Shown: positions 8,106-17,501 of the stretch, piece by piece
Layout: every line of letters begins with the position of its first letter
Numbering within the stretch: position 1 is the stretch's first letter
DNA from: Vulcanimicrobiota bacterium
GTDB taxonomy: Bacteria; Vulcanimicrobiota; Vulcanimicrobiia; Vulcanimicrobiales; Vulcanimicrobiaceae
NCBI GenBank assembly: GCA_003140215.1
Contig: PLJL01000004.1
Location: 568,659-632,658 of the forward strand
Length of the DNA: 64,000 bases
Reading direction: 5' to 3'
Translations under genes and position numbers: made by a program
The notes under the pieces: generated by a model
Databases searched by the model: none
Seen by the model: the letters and a program-made list of their open reading frames with translations, nothing else
What the model was told of the DNA's origin: nothing

Positions 8106-8603
8106 TCAATGAGCACTTGCTCCGAGTTCACCGAAGAATTCCTGTTCAGCACCGAATAATATGTCCGCTGCTCGGGAAGGGGCAATTTCCGCCAACCGTA
8201 TCATTTCCGTGGGCACCTTAACTCTCAAAGTGCCCGAACTTCTCGCTGACTTCGAAGCGGCGAGCAAAGCGCGAGCCCAGGTCCTGAAGGCCGTCTCGGC
8301 GTCAACTGCGTTCGGTGCACTCAGCACCAGGCCGGCCAAAATATAGTCAGGCCACCCCTCCGCTCGATCAGCTCCGCTCGTTTTGACCACTTGAACAACG
8401 TCTTCGACGGGTCGAACGTTCCAACGTTCAGTTCCAGCCAGCGGCCAATAGAGCGCGTCGAATCCGGGTATGCTCTTCATTCCATGGGTCGAGTACGCGA
8501 CCGAAAATAGTCGAAGTCCGACGTCACGAAAGGCTCGCGCGTAGTGTTCTACGGAACGCTGGTCCCCCTCGAAAAGAACTACCTCGGGCTTAACTGAAGT
8601 CAT
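8106..8603 (-). CDS. Putative immunity protein of the RHS toxin
   Basis: Hypothetical 165-aa cytoplasmic protein. Its ATG overlaps the RHS stop (ATGA), the standard position for an immunity gene. The visible pattern GFDALYWPLAGTERW, then PDYILAGLVLSAPN and a helix FRTWARALLAASKS has an alternating strand/helix look reminiscent of macro-domain proteins. If so it might reverse ADP-ribosylation by the cognate toxin, but this is only an idea from the pattern; the gene position is the stronger evidence. Confidence 0.55.
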   Translation of the reverse strand: MTSVKPEVVLFEGDQRSVEHYARAFRDVGLRLFSVAYSTHGMKSIPGFDALYWPLAGTERWNVRPVEDVVQVVKTSGADRAEGWPDYILAGLVLSAPNAVDAETAFRTWARALLAASKSARSSGTLRVKVPTEMIRLAEIAPSRAADILFGAEQEFFGELGASAH

Positions 8604-11600
8604 TTATGGATAGTGACCGGTCCGTGCGGGAAATGGCTCGCATCCAGTATGTATTGCCCTTTCCCGGGCACCCCAAGATCCTGGAGGAGCGGTGGCAACC
8701 TATCGACATGAAACACCGCAGAAGTGATTGTGTACGATTCGCCGTCCTTTGCGAAGAACGCTGCATAGTGTTGAGCGGCTTCCAATGACGGCGTAAGATA
8801 TTTTATCTCATTTCCGCGACCAAGTCGATAGGTTCCCGTGGCTGCGATGTCCTCCAGTTCACCCGGGCCTACCGCGCGGAAGAGGGTCACGGTGGCCTCG
8901 GCCCCGCCCCCGCCCATTTTGAACGGCGTGAGCGCTCCGAGCAAGAGCAAGGTATTCGGTAGGAACTGTTTGCCGTCGAGCGGGTCGAGGTTGAACCGCT
9001 GTAGCAGCTCTGCCGCTTCTTTGGGCGACATTGTCGGTTTTGGTAACGCCGCGCAATTCACCAGCGGCGTTAAGGGGTGATCACGACAATCTCGGCCTTC
9101 GTATCCGCTTGGGTCCTGATATCTATATGGGTTGTTCCGATCATACATATATGGCAGTTGCGACGCCGGATCTGCCGTCGCGTTTGCTAGCGCGTCAGGC
9201 GTAGTCCAGTGGCCGAGGGAGGTATCAACGCCGCGTACGCCTTGGACGTTAAATCCGGCATAGCCAGAGATATTCTCCGGCTTCGGCTCGCTGATGACGA
9301 TGCATGGCGGCCCAGCACCGTATGCATTGCATTCCGCCAAGACTACTCGCGACGGATCGCCGAACGTGTCGTTATACGAAATGTTGGACGTGCTCCAGCT
9401 CGTCGTATGTGCGTCTAGGATTACTCCTGAAGCATCCCGATCATAAACAGCCATATTCCCATCGGCCGTGGTCACTTCGGCAAACGCGCCGATCTTCACG
9501 TCGTCAACGCCGGCAGACGGCGAGCTGGTTGTGAAAAGCAGCGAGTCGCCGTCCCAATGCATGTACTCGTTGAAAGTACTCGAGTTTCCTGACGTGACGC
9601 CTAGTTTGAACGGGTGACCCCCTGTGCCCCAAGAGATCACGTACGTCCAGTACGACGCCAATGGTCCAAAGGAACACGCCGTGCCCGAAGATGTTTGGAC
9701 CCCCAACCCCCCGATGAATTCGGATGTTGTATGGTCTTCAGCATCGTACGTGAACCGCTTCTTGTCTTCGGAGCCCGCTGCAGTATTGAACTGGTAGCTG
9801 GGTGTGCACTGTTGAAGGTCCGAGCTCACAAATCGCCCGGATGCGTCGTACGTGATGTTGCTCGTGTAGTTCGTCGGGTCGTTTCCGTTTGCGTACTGGC
9901 CGGCACTTGAAATTTCAAAGCCGTCGAGTGGATTTAGTGGCAGATTCGGAGATGAGCCGATCTGCCCGAGCGGGAAGCCAAATACCGTGTTGCGCGCTGG
10001 AGGCCCGCCTGAATACGCACCGGTCATGCCCGGCAACTGGATACCACTGGCGTACTCGTTAATCGTGGTGCTGCTAACGTTTGTGCTGGTAGGCCCTTCG
10101 AACGCGACCTCGTCACGGTTCGAGAACTTGCGCGGCGCAGACACATGCGATCCTATGTACTGGACGCTCGCGGCGTTATACGTCGTACTATCGAGCTCCG
10201 ACGACTGGTTTCCCTCGAGATCGGTCGAAATGCCATTGACAGTGTATCCGTTACTGTACGTTACTGCGGCTCTATTGCCAAAAGCATCATAGGCGTTTGT
10301 CAACGGGTGAAATGTGCTGGCGAAGCCGCCTCGCGGACTTGTTCTCGGATCTTCATTAACAGCGTTGCCGTTAGCGGGGTCAGTCCGCTGTAGCAGCCTG
10401 CCGCCTGTGCTGTAGGTCCAGACGAATGACTTCCAGCCGCCATTGTTTACTTGCTGCTGCGCCGGCAATCCATCGGCACGATAGCTGTAGGTGAAAAGTT
10501 GCTGGTTGAGGGCGCCGGAAACGCTCAGCGCAGTTCGCCATCCGTTTGCCGCGTAACCGTATGAAATTGTGTTACCGCCCTGGCCGACTGGCTCAGTCGC
10601 GGCAAGCACGTGGCCCACCGCGTCGTACGCATAGGACTGCGTTCCGAGAGCCGACGTGATCGAGGCGACGCGCGCCCCCGAGTCGTAGGTGTACGTTCGC
10701 GACGGTGCTACTGCAGAAGACGGCGAAGGCGGAGCACCGCCTGGATATGCAATGGTGGTCGACGCCAAGTTGCCTTCGGCATCGTAGTCCGTAGTGATTG
10801 ACTCTCCCGTCGCTTTGGTGTCGGACGACTGGCGACCCCACGTTGTCTGAGTTTGATCGTAGAGGCGTTGATGCTGTGGAGTTACCCCGACAGCCAGATC
10901 ATAGCTTGCGGTTGTCCGGTCGAGGGCATCGTACGCCGTTCCTAGATGGTCGACCCATTGCGGAGCGCTGTCGTTTGCCGAAAATCCTAGATCGGCGTAG
11001 CTTCTGGTGTCGTAGAGGTTACCATATGCTCGGAATGGCGCCGTTGACGTTGCCGTCGTAATCGACGACGCCGGAATCGTGAGAGTCTGCGTTCCACCCG
11101 CCGATAAGTCGTAGAGGTGCTGCGTAAGCCATTTGTAGGGATGATAGTCTACGGTCGCATCATACGGCTGCATAGTCTCGACGAGGCGATCCGCGCCATC
11201 GTACCAGCTTGTGGTTACACCGGCGGAGCAATTCGTAATCGTGACACATCCGTGATGATGCGCCTCAGTGATCTTATCTCCGTCCAAGTCATACGTAAAG
11301 GATACCGCTGCGTCTGTTGAGCCCGCGGCGACATCTGCCGCATGCTGCGCTGACGTCTCAGTATATTGGACCTGGCCGTCCGGAAAGTAGTGAGTGTATT
11401 TGGCGGTTTGGTACGATGATGAAGTCTTGCCGCATCCTGGAATGGCGTTGTCGTCGGGGTCGGCAAGCGCGACCTGCCGGTTGAGGTTGTCGTACTGGGA
11501 GAGCCAGCTACCTGTACCATTGAAGTAGCATATCTCATTCCCGTTGAGGTCGTACTGAAATGTTTGGGAGGGCGAAAGGTTCGCAGGCGCTTGTCCTGCG

Positions 11601-13717
11601 GGATTCTGCACGATTGGATCGCCGACGACGCTAGTCACCAAACCGTAGTCAGCGCCACCTTGCGAGCTCGGTTGGTATGAGTACGTGTTGGTATAGCCGT
11701 TTGGGGCGGCTGCGGTTGCTGGCGTAGTACTTGAGGCCAGCTCGCCAAACGGCTCGATCGTTGTCGTGGCCCACTGGAATCGCGACGCATAAGGCGATTG
11801 CGGACAGAGCCCTTGACCTGCCGGGGGTGGCGTAGGGCGGACTGTCCAGTCGCCGCCCGGCACCGACGAGTGGGTTGCCACCGGATCACAATAGGCAGTT
11901 ACGTTGTTGTTCGAGTCGTACGAGTACAACTTCGTTCGCCGAAATGTACCCTGCGATGTCGCAAACGGCGGCCCTGCCACAGCAATCGGATTGCCGTTCC
12001 CATCATACGCGTAGTCGGTCTCATTTCCTCGCGGATCGAGTTCGGCTACAAGATTACTATTGGCATCCCAGCTCTCGTTGGTGGCCAGCATCGTCCCAGT
12101 GCACGTCCAAATTCCAGTAGTCGCGGTGCATTCTTGTGTCTGGGTCGGGCGGCCCAATCCGTCAACGACCCAATTCGTATAGTGCCCATCCGAGTCGCGG
12201 TAGGTCGGCGTCGTAACGCCCGTTTGGTACCACTCGTATAGATACACCATCGGGCCGGTGGTGTAGCCGCTCTGCAAACCCCCGGAACTGACGCCGTCGG
12301 GGACCGCTGGGTTCATGACACCGACGTGTGCCAAGCCGCTCAAGGTCGACGACGGAACGTCAGCTCCAGCAAAGGCCAGAGCGATGTAGCCCCCGTCCGA
12401 TCCAGTCCAACGTGGCGTGGTTGCGTACCACATCACGTAGCCCGTGCCGAGCGCCTGATAGCCGAACCCTTGCGTCGGTCGCGTTCCAGCCGTGTTATTG
12501 GGCGGGTGCGACACGCTGGTGAGATTTCCGTTGGCATCATAGGCGTACTGGACCGTAGTTCCCGGTTGGCCAGGCCTGTCGTCCGGAAACGTGATCTTCT
12601 GCAGTAGGCGAAGATTCGAGGGACCAACGTTTGCGAATGTAAGCGTTGTACTCATCCCGGACTCGGCCTGTACCGAGATGGTGTTGATCTTCCCGGTGGA
12701 AGACGCGTCGCCGTTGTCCCATGTATAGTTGAAGGTCAGATACGTGTTGCGATTGCGGCCAATGATTTGATAGAGACGCCCGGCATAACCGCCAACAGAG
12801 CCGAGCCACGGACACCACAGCGTAGGGTTGCCGCCGTAGAAGTAGTACGACGTTCCGGACTTCTTGGTCCAGAGCCAGCCGCACGATCCATCGAAAACGA
12901 GGGTGGCATGCTGCCCGGGCGTGAGGGGGGTCAACGGGGTTCCGGCCGGGTTTCCGGGCGGCGAATAGTAGTCGTAGCGCGCACCGTCGATGTCGTAGAT
13001 CGTTTTTAGCGTGGACGACATCGAGAGGAAGTGGGCATCGAACGTGTTGGTCCAGCCGTTGCCGTACAGGCTCGTCCAGCTGCCGAACTGGTGAGGAACG
13101 CTCGCAGCGCTCTGCGAGTTGTACGTACGCCGGAAGGCCATGGCGATGCCCTTGTGAGGCACCACCATGTCGTCGTCTTGCAGCAAAAGGTTACCGGTCC
13201 CGACGTTGACCATGAGGCGCCCGCCACCGGGAACGCCTTGTTCCTGATACCGCCACCACGGATTGATCCCGGTTCCCGAGGCGGTGGAATCACCCGGGAG
13301 CGACTGCGCGCGGCGCGTACCCGGCTGCGCGGCCGCACCCGGTGCAGCGCGCCGTACGCTGCCCGCAGGCTTCACGGTGATTTCCGCCGGCACCAATGCG
13401 CGTCGGCGCGCTGCCGCCTTGATTACGGCATCGATCTCGGTTGGCAGCGCCATCGGCGGACCGGCGACGTGCACGCCGGTGGGCGGCCGAACGGCGGGGA
13501 CGACCTTCGGACGCATCGCACTTGCCGGCGGCATGGACGCTCGCGCGTGCGGGGGCTCCGGGACGTGCACCCGGACGGGGGGAGCGGCAAGTGCGACCGT
13601 GGTCGGCTGCAGCTTCGCTGCTCCGCGGGCCTCGGAGGGTGCCATGGCCGCTGGCAGCGGGGCGACAAGAGACAGGCACAGCACGACGGCGACCGTGGTC
13701 CGAGGGCGCAAAGGCAT
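8600..13717 (-). CDS. Secreted RHS/YD-repeat polymorphic toxin
   Basis: Very large (1705 aa) contact-type toxin. Residues 1-26 are a signal peptide, then a Pro/Ala-rich linker to about 150. A DUF6531-like entry domain follows (VNVGTGNLLLQDDDMVV, FRRTYNSQS), then over a thousand residues of YD repeats (YAYDGNGNPIAV, YAYDAVGHVLAATEP and many degenerate units). The RHS core cleavage region is GVRGVDTSLGHWTTPDA with YDRNNPYRYQDPSGY. The last about 90 residues are the toxin tip (TLFRAVGPGELEDIAATG, KYLTPSLEAAQHYAAFF), ART-like. Start at the ATG 13717, behind GGGGGAG. It is divergent from the secretin gene. Confidence 0.88.
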   Translation of the reverse strand: MPLRPRTTVAVVLCLSLVAPLPAAMAPSEARGAAKLQPTTVALAAPPVRVHVPEPPHARASMPPASAMRPKVVPAVRPPTGVHVAGPPMALPTEIDAVIKAAARRRALVPAEITVKPAGSVRRAAPGAAAQPGTRRAQSLPGDSTASGTGINPWWRYQEQGVPGGGRLMVNVGTGNLLLQDDDMVVPHKGIAMAFRRTYNSQSAASVPHQFGSWTSLYGNGWTNTFDAHFLSMSSTLKTIYDIDGARYDYYSPPGNPAGTPLTPLTPGQHATLVFDGSCGWLWTKKSGTSYYFYGGNPTLWCPWLGSVGGYAGRLYQIIGRNRNTYLTFNYTWDNGDASSTGKINTISVQAESGMSTTLTFANVGPSNLRLLQKITFPDDRPGQPGTTVQYAYDANGNLTSVSHPPNNTAGTRPTQGFGYQALGTGYVMWYATTPRWTGSDGGYIALAFAGADVPSSTLSGLAHVGVMNPAVPDGVSSGGLQSGYTTGPMVYLYEWYQTGVTTPTYRDSDGHYTNWVVDGLGRPTQTQECTATTGIWTCTGTMLATNESWDANSNLVAELDPRGNETDYAYDGNGNPIAVAGPPFATSQGTFRRTKLYSYDSNNNVTAYCDPVATHSSVPGGDWTVRPTPPPAGQGLCPQSPYASRFQWATTTIEPFGELASSTTPATAAAPNGYTNTYSYQPSSQGGADYGLVTSVVGDPIVQNPAGQAPANLSPSQTFQYDLNGNEICYFNGTGSWLSQYDNLNRQVALADPDDNAIPGCGKTSSSYQTAKYTHYFPDGQVQYTETSAQHAADVAAGSTDAAVSFTYDLDGDKITEAHHHGCVTITNCSAGVTTSWYDGADRLVETMQPYDATVDYHPYKWLTQHLYDLSAGGTQTLTIPASSITTATSTAPFRAYGNLYDTRSYADLGFSANDSAPQWVDHLGTAYDALDRTTASYDLAVGVTPQHQRLYDQTQTTWGRQSSDTKATGESITTDYDAEGNLASTTIAYPGGAPPSPSSAVAPSRTYTYDSGARVASITSALGTQSYAYDAVGHVLAATEPVGQGGNTISYGYAANGWRTALSVSGALNQQLFTYSYRADGLPAQQQVNNGGWKSFVWTYSTGGRLLQRTDPANGNAVNEDPRTSPRGGFASTFHPLTNAYDAFGNRAAVTYSNGYTVNGISTDLEGNQSSELDSTTYNAASVQYIGSHVSAPRKFSNRDEVAFEGPTSTNVSSTTINEYASGIQLPGMTGAYSGGPPARNTVFGFPLGQIGSSPNLPLNPLDGFEISSAGQYANGNDPTNYTSNITYDASGRFVSSDLQQCTPSYQFNTAAGSEDKKRFTYDAEDHTTSEFIGGLGVQTSSGTACSFGPLASYWTYVISWGTGGHPFKLGVTSGNSSTFNEYMHWDGDSLLFTTSSPSAGVDDVKIGAFAEVTTADGNMAVYDRDASGVILDAHTTSWSTSNISYNDTFGDPSRVVLAECNAYGAGPPCIVISEPKPENISGYAGFNVQGVRGVDTSLGHWTTPDALANATADPASQLPYMYDRNNPYRYQDPSGYEGRDCRDHPLTPLVNCAALPKPTMSPKEAAELLQRFNLDPLDGKQFLPNTLLLLGALTPFKMGGGGAEATVTLFRAVGPGELEDIAATGTYRLGRGNEIKYLTPSLEAAQHYAAFFAKDGESYTITSAVFHVDRLPPLLQDLGVPGKGQYILDASHFPHGPVTIHK

Positions 13718-13806
13718 GAGCAAAGCTCCCCCGCCCGGAAGGCGGAGACGAAAAAGACGCCTGCTCCGATAGTCTAGGCCAGTATGCGTCTAGTCATACC
13801 GGTACC

Positions 13807-13835
13807 TTGACCAAAAGTACAGGGTACCGTATACT
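13807..13835 (+). promoter_or_regulatory. Sigma-70-type promoter for the secretin gene
   Basis: TTGACC (13807-13812) and TATACT (13830-13835) are separated by exactly 17 bases. The region is AT-rich compared with its surroundings and has two GGTACC palindromes (13801-13806 and 13823-13828) around the -35 element, possible operator half-sites. It faces the secretin start 37 bases downstream; the RHS gene is transcribed the other way. Confidence 0.7.
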
Positions 13836-13871
13836 AAGCGCTCATCGCTCGCCCCGTCAAGTAGGCCAACC

Positions 13872-16520
13872 GTGAATTTCCGCACCGCGCACCGCTGGAG
13901 CAGGTGCGCGATTCTGTGCCTCGGGCTGGCTTTGGCGGCAGCGCTCGACGGCGCCCCGGCGCGAGCGGCCGAGCCGCTGCGAACGAGCGTCACGCTGCAC
14001 GCGCAGAACGAGCCCGTGCGTGCGGTGCTGCTGCGGCTGGCGCACCAAACGGGTGCCAACATCGCGGTCTCGGACGGCGTGAGCGGGTACGTGACGCTCG
14101 AACTGCACGGGGTTACGCTCGCGCAAGCGCTGCGCGCGATTCTCGAGCCGCTAGGCGCCGGCTATCGGCTTCGCGACGGCGTGTACGACATCGCGGCATC
14201 GAACGGCCCGGCACGCACCGGTGCCGGCGGACCGGTCGTCATCCCGCTGGCGCTCGTCACGGCCAAGCGTGCGGCCGCGCTGGTGCGGCCGCTGTTTCCA
14301 CAAGTCTCGTTGCGTGAGGACGAGCGCGCCAACGCCCTCATCGTCACGGCCGCACCCGCCGACGTGCAGGCGATCCGCAGCGTGGTCCAGGGCATCGACG
14401 TGCGCGACCCCACGACAGCGACTACCGAAGCCTTGCCGTTGCGTGTGGCGCGTGGCAGCACGCTCGCGGATCAGCTACGCAAGGCCTTTCCGAAAGCACG
14501 CTTCGGCCTCGCCGGCGACAAGCAGCTGCTCGTCACGGCGAGCCCGGTCGAGATGGCGCAGATCAAGACGGCCGTCAACGCGTTGGACGCGCCCAACGTG
14601 ACGCCGCCGCCGGTCGCAATGTCGACCGAAGCCGTCCCGGTGTCGCGGCGCGCGCCGCGCGACGTCGCGCGCGCGCTCGCGGCGCAGGTGCCGGGATTGC
14701 ACGTCGCCGTCTCCGGCAGCGCTGTGGTCCTGTCCGGGCCGCCCGACGCCGTGCAGCGCGGTAAGGCGCTCGTCGCACAACTCGATCTGCCCAGCTTCGG
14801 CGAACGCTACACCCAGGTCTATCGTATCCGGACACTCGATGCGTCTTCCGTCGCGGATCTCTTGCGGCGCAGCTTCCGCGACCTCGACGTCACCGTGGAC
14901 GCGTCGCTCAACGCGATTGCGGTGACGGCTACCGCCGCACAGCAGCAGCGCATCGCGGACGCGGTCACCCAGCTCGACGCGCCGCCGAATACGCAAACCG
15001 GTCAGGTGGGGCAAGGCGTCCCGCCCGGCAACGGCTCGACCGACGTCGTCACGCTCAAGTCGTACATCCCGGGCTCGGCGCAGGGCGGCGTCGATGCGGT
15101 CACGGCGTTCACCCAAGCGCTACAGATCGTTACGCCGGACGTACGCGTCGTGCAACTGCCGACTCCGGGGCAGATCGCGCTGCTGGGTCCACCCGCCAGC
15201 GTGCGCTCCGCGCGGCAGTTCATCGACAAGGTCGACGTCGTCCCGCCGCTGGTCGTGCTCGACACCGAGGTGCTCGAAGTCGACGAGAGCGTGGCCAAGA
15301 ACCTGGGCCTGCAGCTGGGCACTGCGGCGCTAAGCACCACGTTTAGCGAAATGCCGGCTCAGCCGAACGCAGACGGTACGACCGGGCGCCTGGGGCAGTT
15401 CCAGGCGCTCACCCGAACGCCGATCTCCTTCACGGCGCAGCTCAATCTGCTCGTGCAGAATGGCAAAGGACGGGTGCTGGCCGACCCCCGCATCACGACG
15501 CTTTCCGGACGGACCGCGTCGATCCGAGCCGGCGACACCATCTCGATTTTGACCACCACCTCCGGCAACGCCGGGACGATCGCCACGACCCAGGTGCAGA
15601 GCTTTCAGACCGGCGTTACGCTGGACATCACCCCCTCGGTCACGCCCGACGGCGGCATCAACGTCACGCTGCATCCCGTGGTGAACAGCCTCATCGGGAC
15701 CAACAACGGCGTGCCCCAGATCAGCACTCGCGACACCCAGACTACGGTGCACTTGCACGACGACGAGACGCTCATCATCGGCGGCCTGATTCAAGAGAAC
15801 GAGACCCGCACGACCACTAAGCTGCCGCTCTTAGGCGATATACCCTTGATCGGGCGCATCTTTCGCAACGACTCCGTGCAAGGTCAACGCAACGAGCTGA
15901 TCATCGTGGTCACCCCGCACATCGTCAAGCCGGGTGCTCCCGCACTGCCCGGGCCGGCGCTGCATTCCATCCCCACGCCTGCCCCGCTGCCGACGCTGCC
16001 GCCGAACACGCGGCTGCCCGCGCCCAACGGACAGATTCCGCACGCGCGAGCCGCCGCATCCGCACGCGGCGTCGCGCCGGCACCGACGGCATCGCCGCCC
16101 GCGATCGCCGCGCCGGTCGGGCTCGTCACCGCGTCGCCGGCGCCGCTCTCGCAGCCGACGGCGTTCGCGCAGACCAACGTGTTCACGTTCGGCTCGGCCC
16201 CGCAGAGCAACTTCGCGCGCCCGACCGATCCGGTCCAGATCTTCTACGCCACGCTCGCGCCGACGGTCGTGTCCAACGGCACGCCGGTACGCATCGCCGC
16301 CGTCACGACCTCAAACGCCAACACCGTGAAGCTCCAGGTCGGCACCCAGACGATCAGCCTCGTCCAGACTGGGCCAGGCCAGTGGCAGGCGGCATTTCCG
16401 TTCCCGCTCAGCGCTGTCCCGGTCGGCCAAGCGACGTTGCAGACCTCACTCGTCGCGAGCCGCAGCGACGGCACCTCCGCGACGATCGCGATCCCAGTCA
16501 ATATCGCCACACCGCCGTGA
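13872..16520 (+). CDS. Secretin (PilQ/GspD-like outer-membrane channel)
   Basis: Outer-membrane secretion pore subunit, 882 aa, starting at GTG. Signal peptide to about residue 33, an STN-like N0 domain (PVRAVLLRLAHQTGANIAVS), then several repeated N1-type/NolW domains (VVIPLALVTAKRAAALVRPL, VYRIRTLDASSVADLLRRSF). The secretin core spans about residues 455-690, ending in the diagnostic DETLIIGGLIQENETRTTTK and LPLLGDIPLIGRIF segments. After TPHIVKPG comes a long Pro/Ala linker and a C-terminal beta domain of about 110 residues. No pilus or type II partners are adjacent, so the assigned machine is unknown. Confidence 0.9.
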   Translation: MNFRTAHRWSRCAILCLGLALAAALDGAPARAAEPLRTSVTLHAQNEPVRAVLLRLAHQTGANIAVSDGVSGYVTLELHGVTLAQALRAILEPLGAGYRLRDGVYDIAASNGPARTGAGGPVVIPLALVTAKRAAALVRPLFPQVSLREDERANALIVTAAPADVQAIRSVVQGIDVRDPTTATTEALPLRVARGSTLADQLRKAFPKARFGLAGDKQLLVTASPVEMAQIKTAVNALDAPNVTPPPVAMSTEAVPVSRRAPRDVARALAAQVPGLHVAVSGSAVVLSGPPDAVQRGKALVAQLDLPSFGERYTQVYRIRTLDASSVADLLRRSFRDLDVTVDASLNAIAVTATAAQQQRIADAVTQLDAPPNTQTGQVGQGVPPGNGSTDVVTLKSYIPGSAQGGVDAVTAFTQALQIVTPDVRVVQLPTPGQIALLGPPASVRSARQFIDKVDVVPPLVVLDTEVLEVDESVAKNLGLQLGTAALSTTFSEMPAQPNADGTTGRLGQFQALTRTPISFTAQLNLLVQNGKGRVLADPRITTLSGRTASIRAGDTISILTTTSGNAGTIATTQVQSFQTGVTLDITPSVTPDGGINVTLHPVVNSLIGTNNGVPQISTRDTQTTVHLHDDETLIIGGLIQENETRTTTKLPLLGDIPLIGRIFRNDSVQGQRNELIIVVTPHIVKPGAPALPGPALHSIPTPAPLPTLPPNTRLPAPNGQIPHARAAASARGVAPAPTASPPAIAAPVGLVTASPAPLSQPTAFAQTNVFTFGSAPQSNFARPTDPVQIFYATLAPTVVSNGTPVRIAAVTTSNANTVKLQVGTQTISLVQTGPGQWQAAFPFPLSAVPVGQATLQTSLVASRSDGTSATIAIPVNIATPP

Positions 16521-16539
16521 CTTCGCGACAACAGACAAT

Positions 16540-16556
16540 CGCTGCGTTTCGCAGCG
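16540..16556 (+). terminator. Hairpin after the secretin gene
   Basis: CGCTGCG-TTT-CGCAGCG, 20 bases after the secretin stop. There is no T-run directly behind it, so its role as an intrinsic terminator is weak. Confidence 0.35.
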
Positions 16557-16625
16557 GAACCACACTACTCGGCTTTTCAGGGGCGCGCGGCGCGAAGCGC
16601 AACGTGCATCCCCAAGACCCACCGC

Positions 16626-17162
16626 CTAGGCGGCCCTCTTACGAACCGCCGACTTGCGCGCAGACCGGCGGCGTTCGGCCTTGCGTATGGCCTTTCGCCC
16701 ACCAGTCTTCTTGCGGCCGGCGGCCTTCTTGCGGCCACCAGTCTTCTTGCTGCCGGCGGCCTTCTTGCGGCCGGCGGCCTTCCTGCGGCCACCGGTCTTC
16801 TTGCGGCCGGCGGCCTTCTTGCGCCCGCCAGCCTTCTTGCGGCCTCCGGCTTTCTTCGCGGCCTTCTTGCGCCCGCCAGCCTTCTTACGGCCACCGGCCT
16901 TCTTCGCGGCCTTCTTGCGCCCGCCAACCTTCTTGCGGGCAGTGCCGTTGCGTGCGGCTTTCTTGCGCGGCGCCGCCTTGGCGCGACGGCGACGAGAGCC
17001 CCCGCCTGACGCTGTGGCGGACGGTTCGGACTTTCCGCCGCGCCGCCGTCGGCGAATCGGCTTGACGATGAGCACCTCTTCGATTTCGAGGGTCTCGCCG
17101 GCGTCCGTCGCCTTTTTCAAGATATCTTGCAGCTTATCGTTAGTAGGAGAAGGCACGTCCAC
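16626..17162 (-). CDS. Lys/Ala-rich histone-H1-like protein
   Basis: 178-aa very basic protein. Residues 1-38 are an ordinary acidic/hydrophobic segment (NDKLQDILKKATDAGETLEI), then an Arg-rich block, then about 110 residues of imperfect repeats built from RKKAGG, RKKAAG and KKAAKKAGG. Such tails bind DNA or RNA non-specifically, as in bacterial H1-like (Hc1/BphC-type) proteins. The tandem repeats at DNA level (about 16700-16940, units of 18-39 bp) make length variation by slippage likely. Nucleoid compaction is the obvious but untested role. Confidence 0.7.
   Translation of the reverse strand: MDVPSPTNDKLQDILKKATDAGETLEIEEVLIVKPIRRRRRGGKSEPSATASGGGSRRRRAKAAPRKKAARNGTARKKVGGRKKAAKKAGGRKKAGGRKKAAKKAGGRKKAGGRKKAAGRKKTGGRRKAAGRKKAAGSKKTGGRKKAAGRKKTGGRKAIRKAERRRSARKSAVRKRAA
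16700..16940. repeat. Tandem coding repeats of the H1-like gene
   Basis: Units like CGGCGGCCTTCTTGCGGC recur with 18-39-bp periods, encoding RKKAAG/RKKAGG. They are in frame throughout, consistent with a protein repeat and not a CRISPR. Confidence 0.8.
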
Positions 17163-17182
17163 GCTCCGAAAGACGAACGCCG

Positions 17183-17491
17183 TCAGTACTGCTTAGGAGT
17201 GGTTCCTTCGACCACGGCCACTACGGCACCCTTTGCAATGAAGGCGATTATGATCCACATTATTGCCCAAATGATCGTTGGCAAGATGTTGTAGATGTTC
17301 GCCTCAGTCTGTACGGCCTTTTCACGTTCGCCTTGCAAGGTGAATGCCAAGCACTGGCAATTCGGTACGATCGGCACACACGCGCGCGCAGACATCGTCG
17401 GGGTCGGTTTCGCAGTCGCGGCAGCAACCGCGGCGTGCATCGGGACGATCGCGAGCAAGACGAGGGCGAATCCAAAGAGTTGTGCACGCAT
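17183..17491 (-). CDS. Small exported/membrane protein
   Basis: 102 aa. A signal peptide (MRAQLFGFALVLLAIVPMHA) is followed by a Cys-containing segment (ACVPIVPNCQCLAF), a short helix and a transmembrane helix near residues 70-92 (TIIWAIMWIIIAFIAKGAVV). No family recognised. It follows the next gene downstream in the same direction after ten bases, so the two are probably co-transcribed. Confidence 0.6.
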   Translation of the reverse strand: MRAQLFGFALVLLAIVPMHAAVAAATAKPTPTMSARACVPIVPNCQCLAFTLQGEREKAVQTEANIYNILPTIIWAIMWIIIAFIAKGAVVAVVEGTTPKQY

Positions 17492-17501
17492 GGTCCCTTC
17501 T

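Noticed and set aside
16700..16940. Regular short repeats that could suggest a CRISPR array
   Set aside because: Units are adjacent, of variable period and in frame within a Lys/Ala-rich protein; there are no unique spacers and no cas genes.
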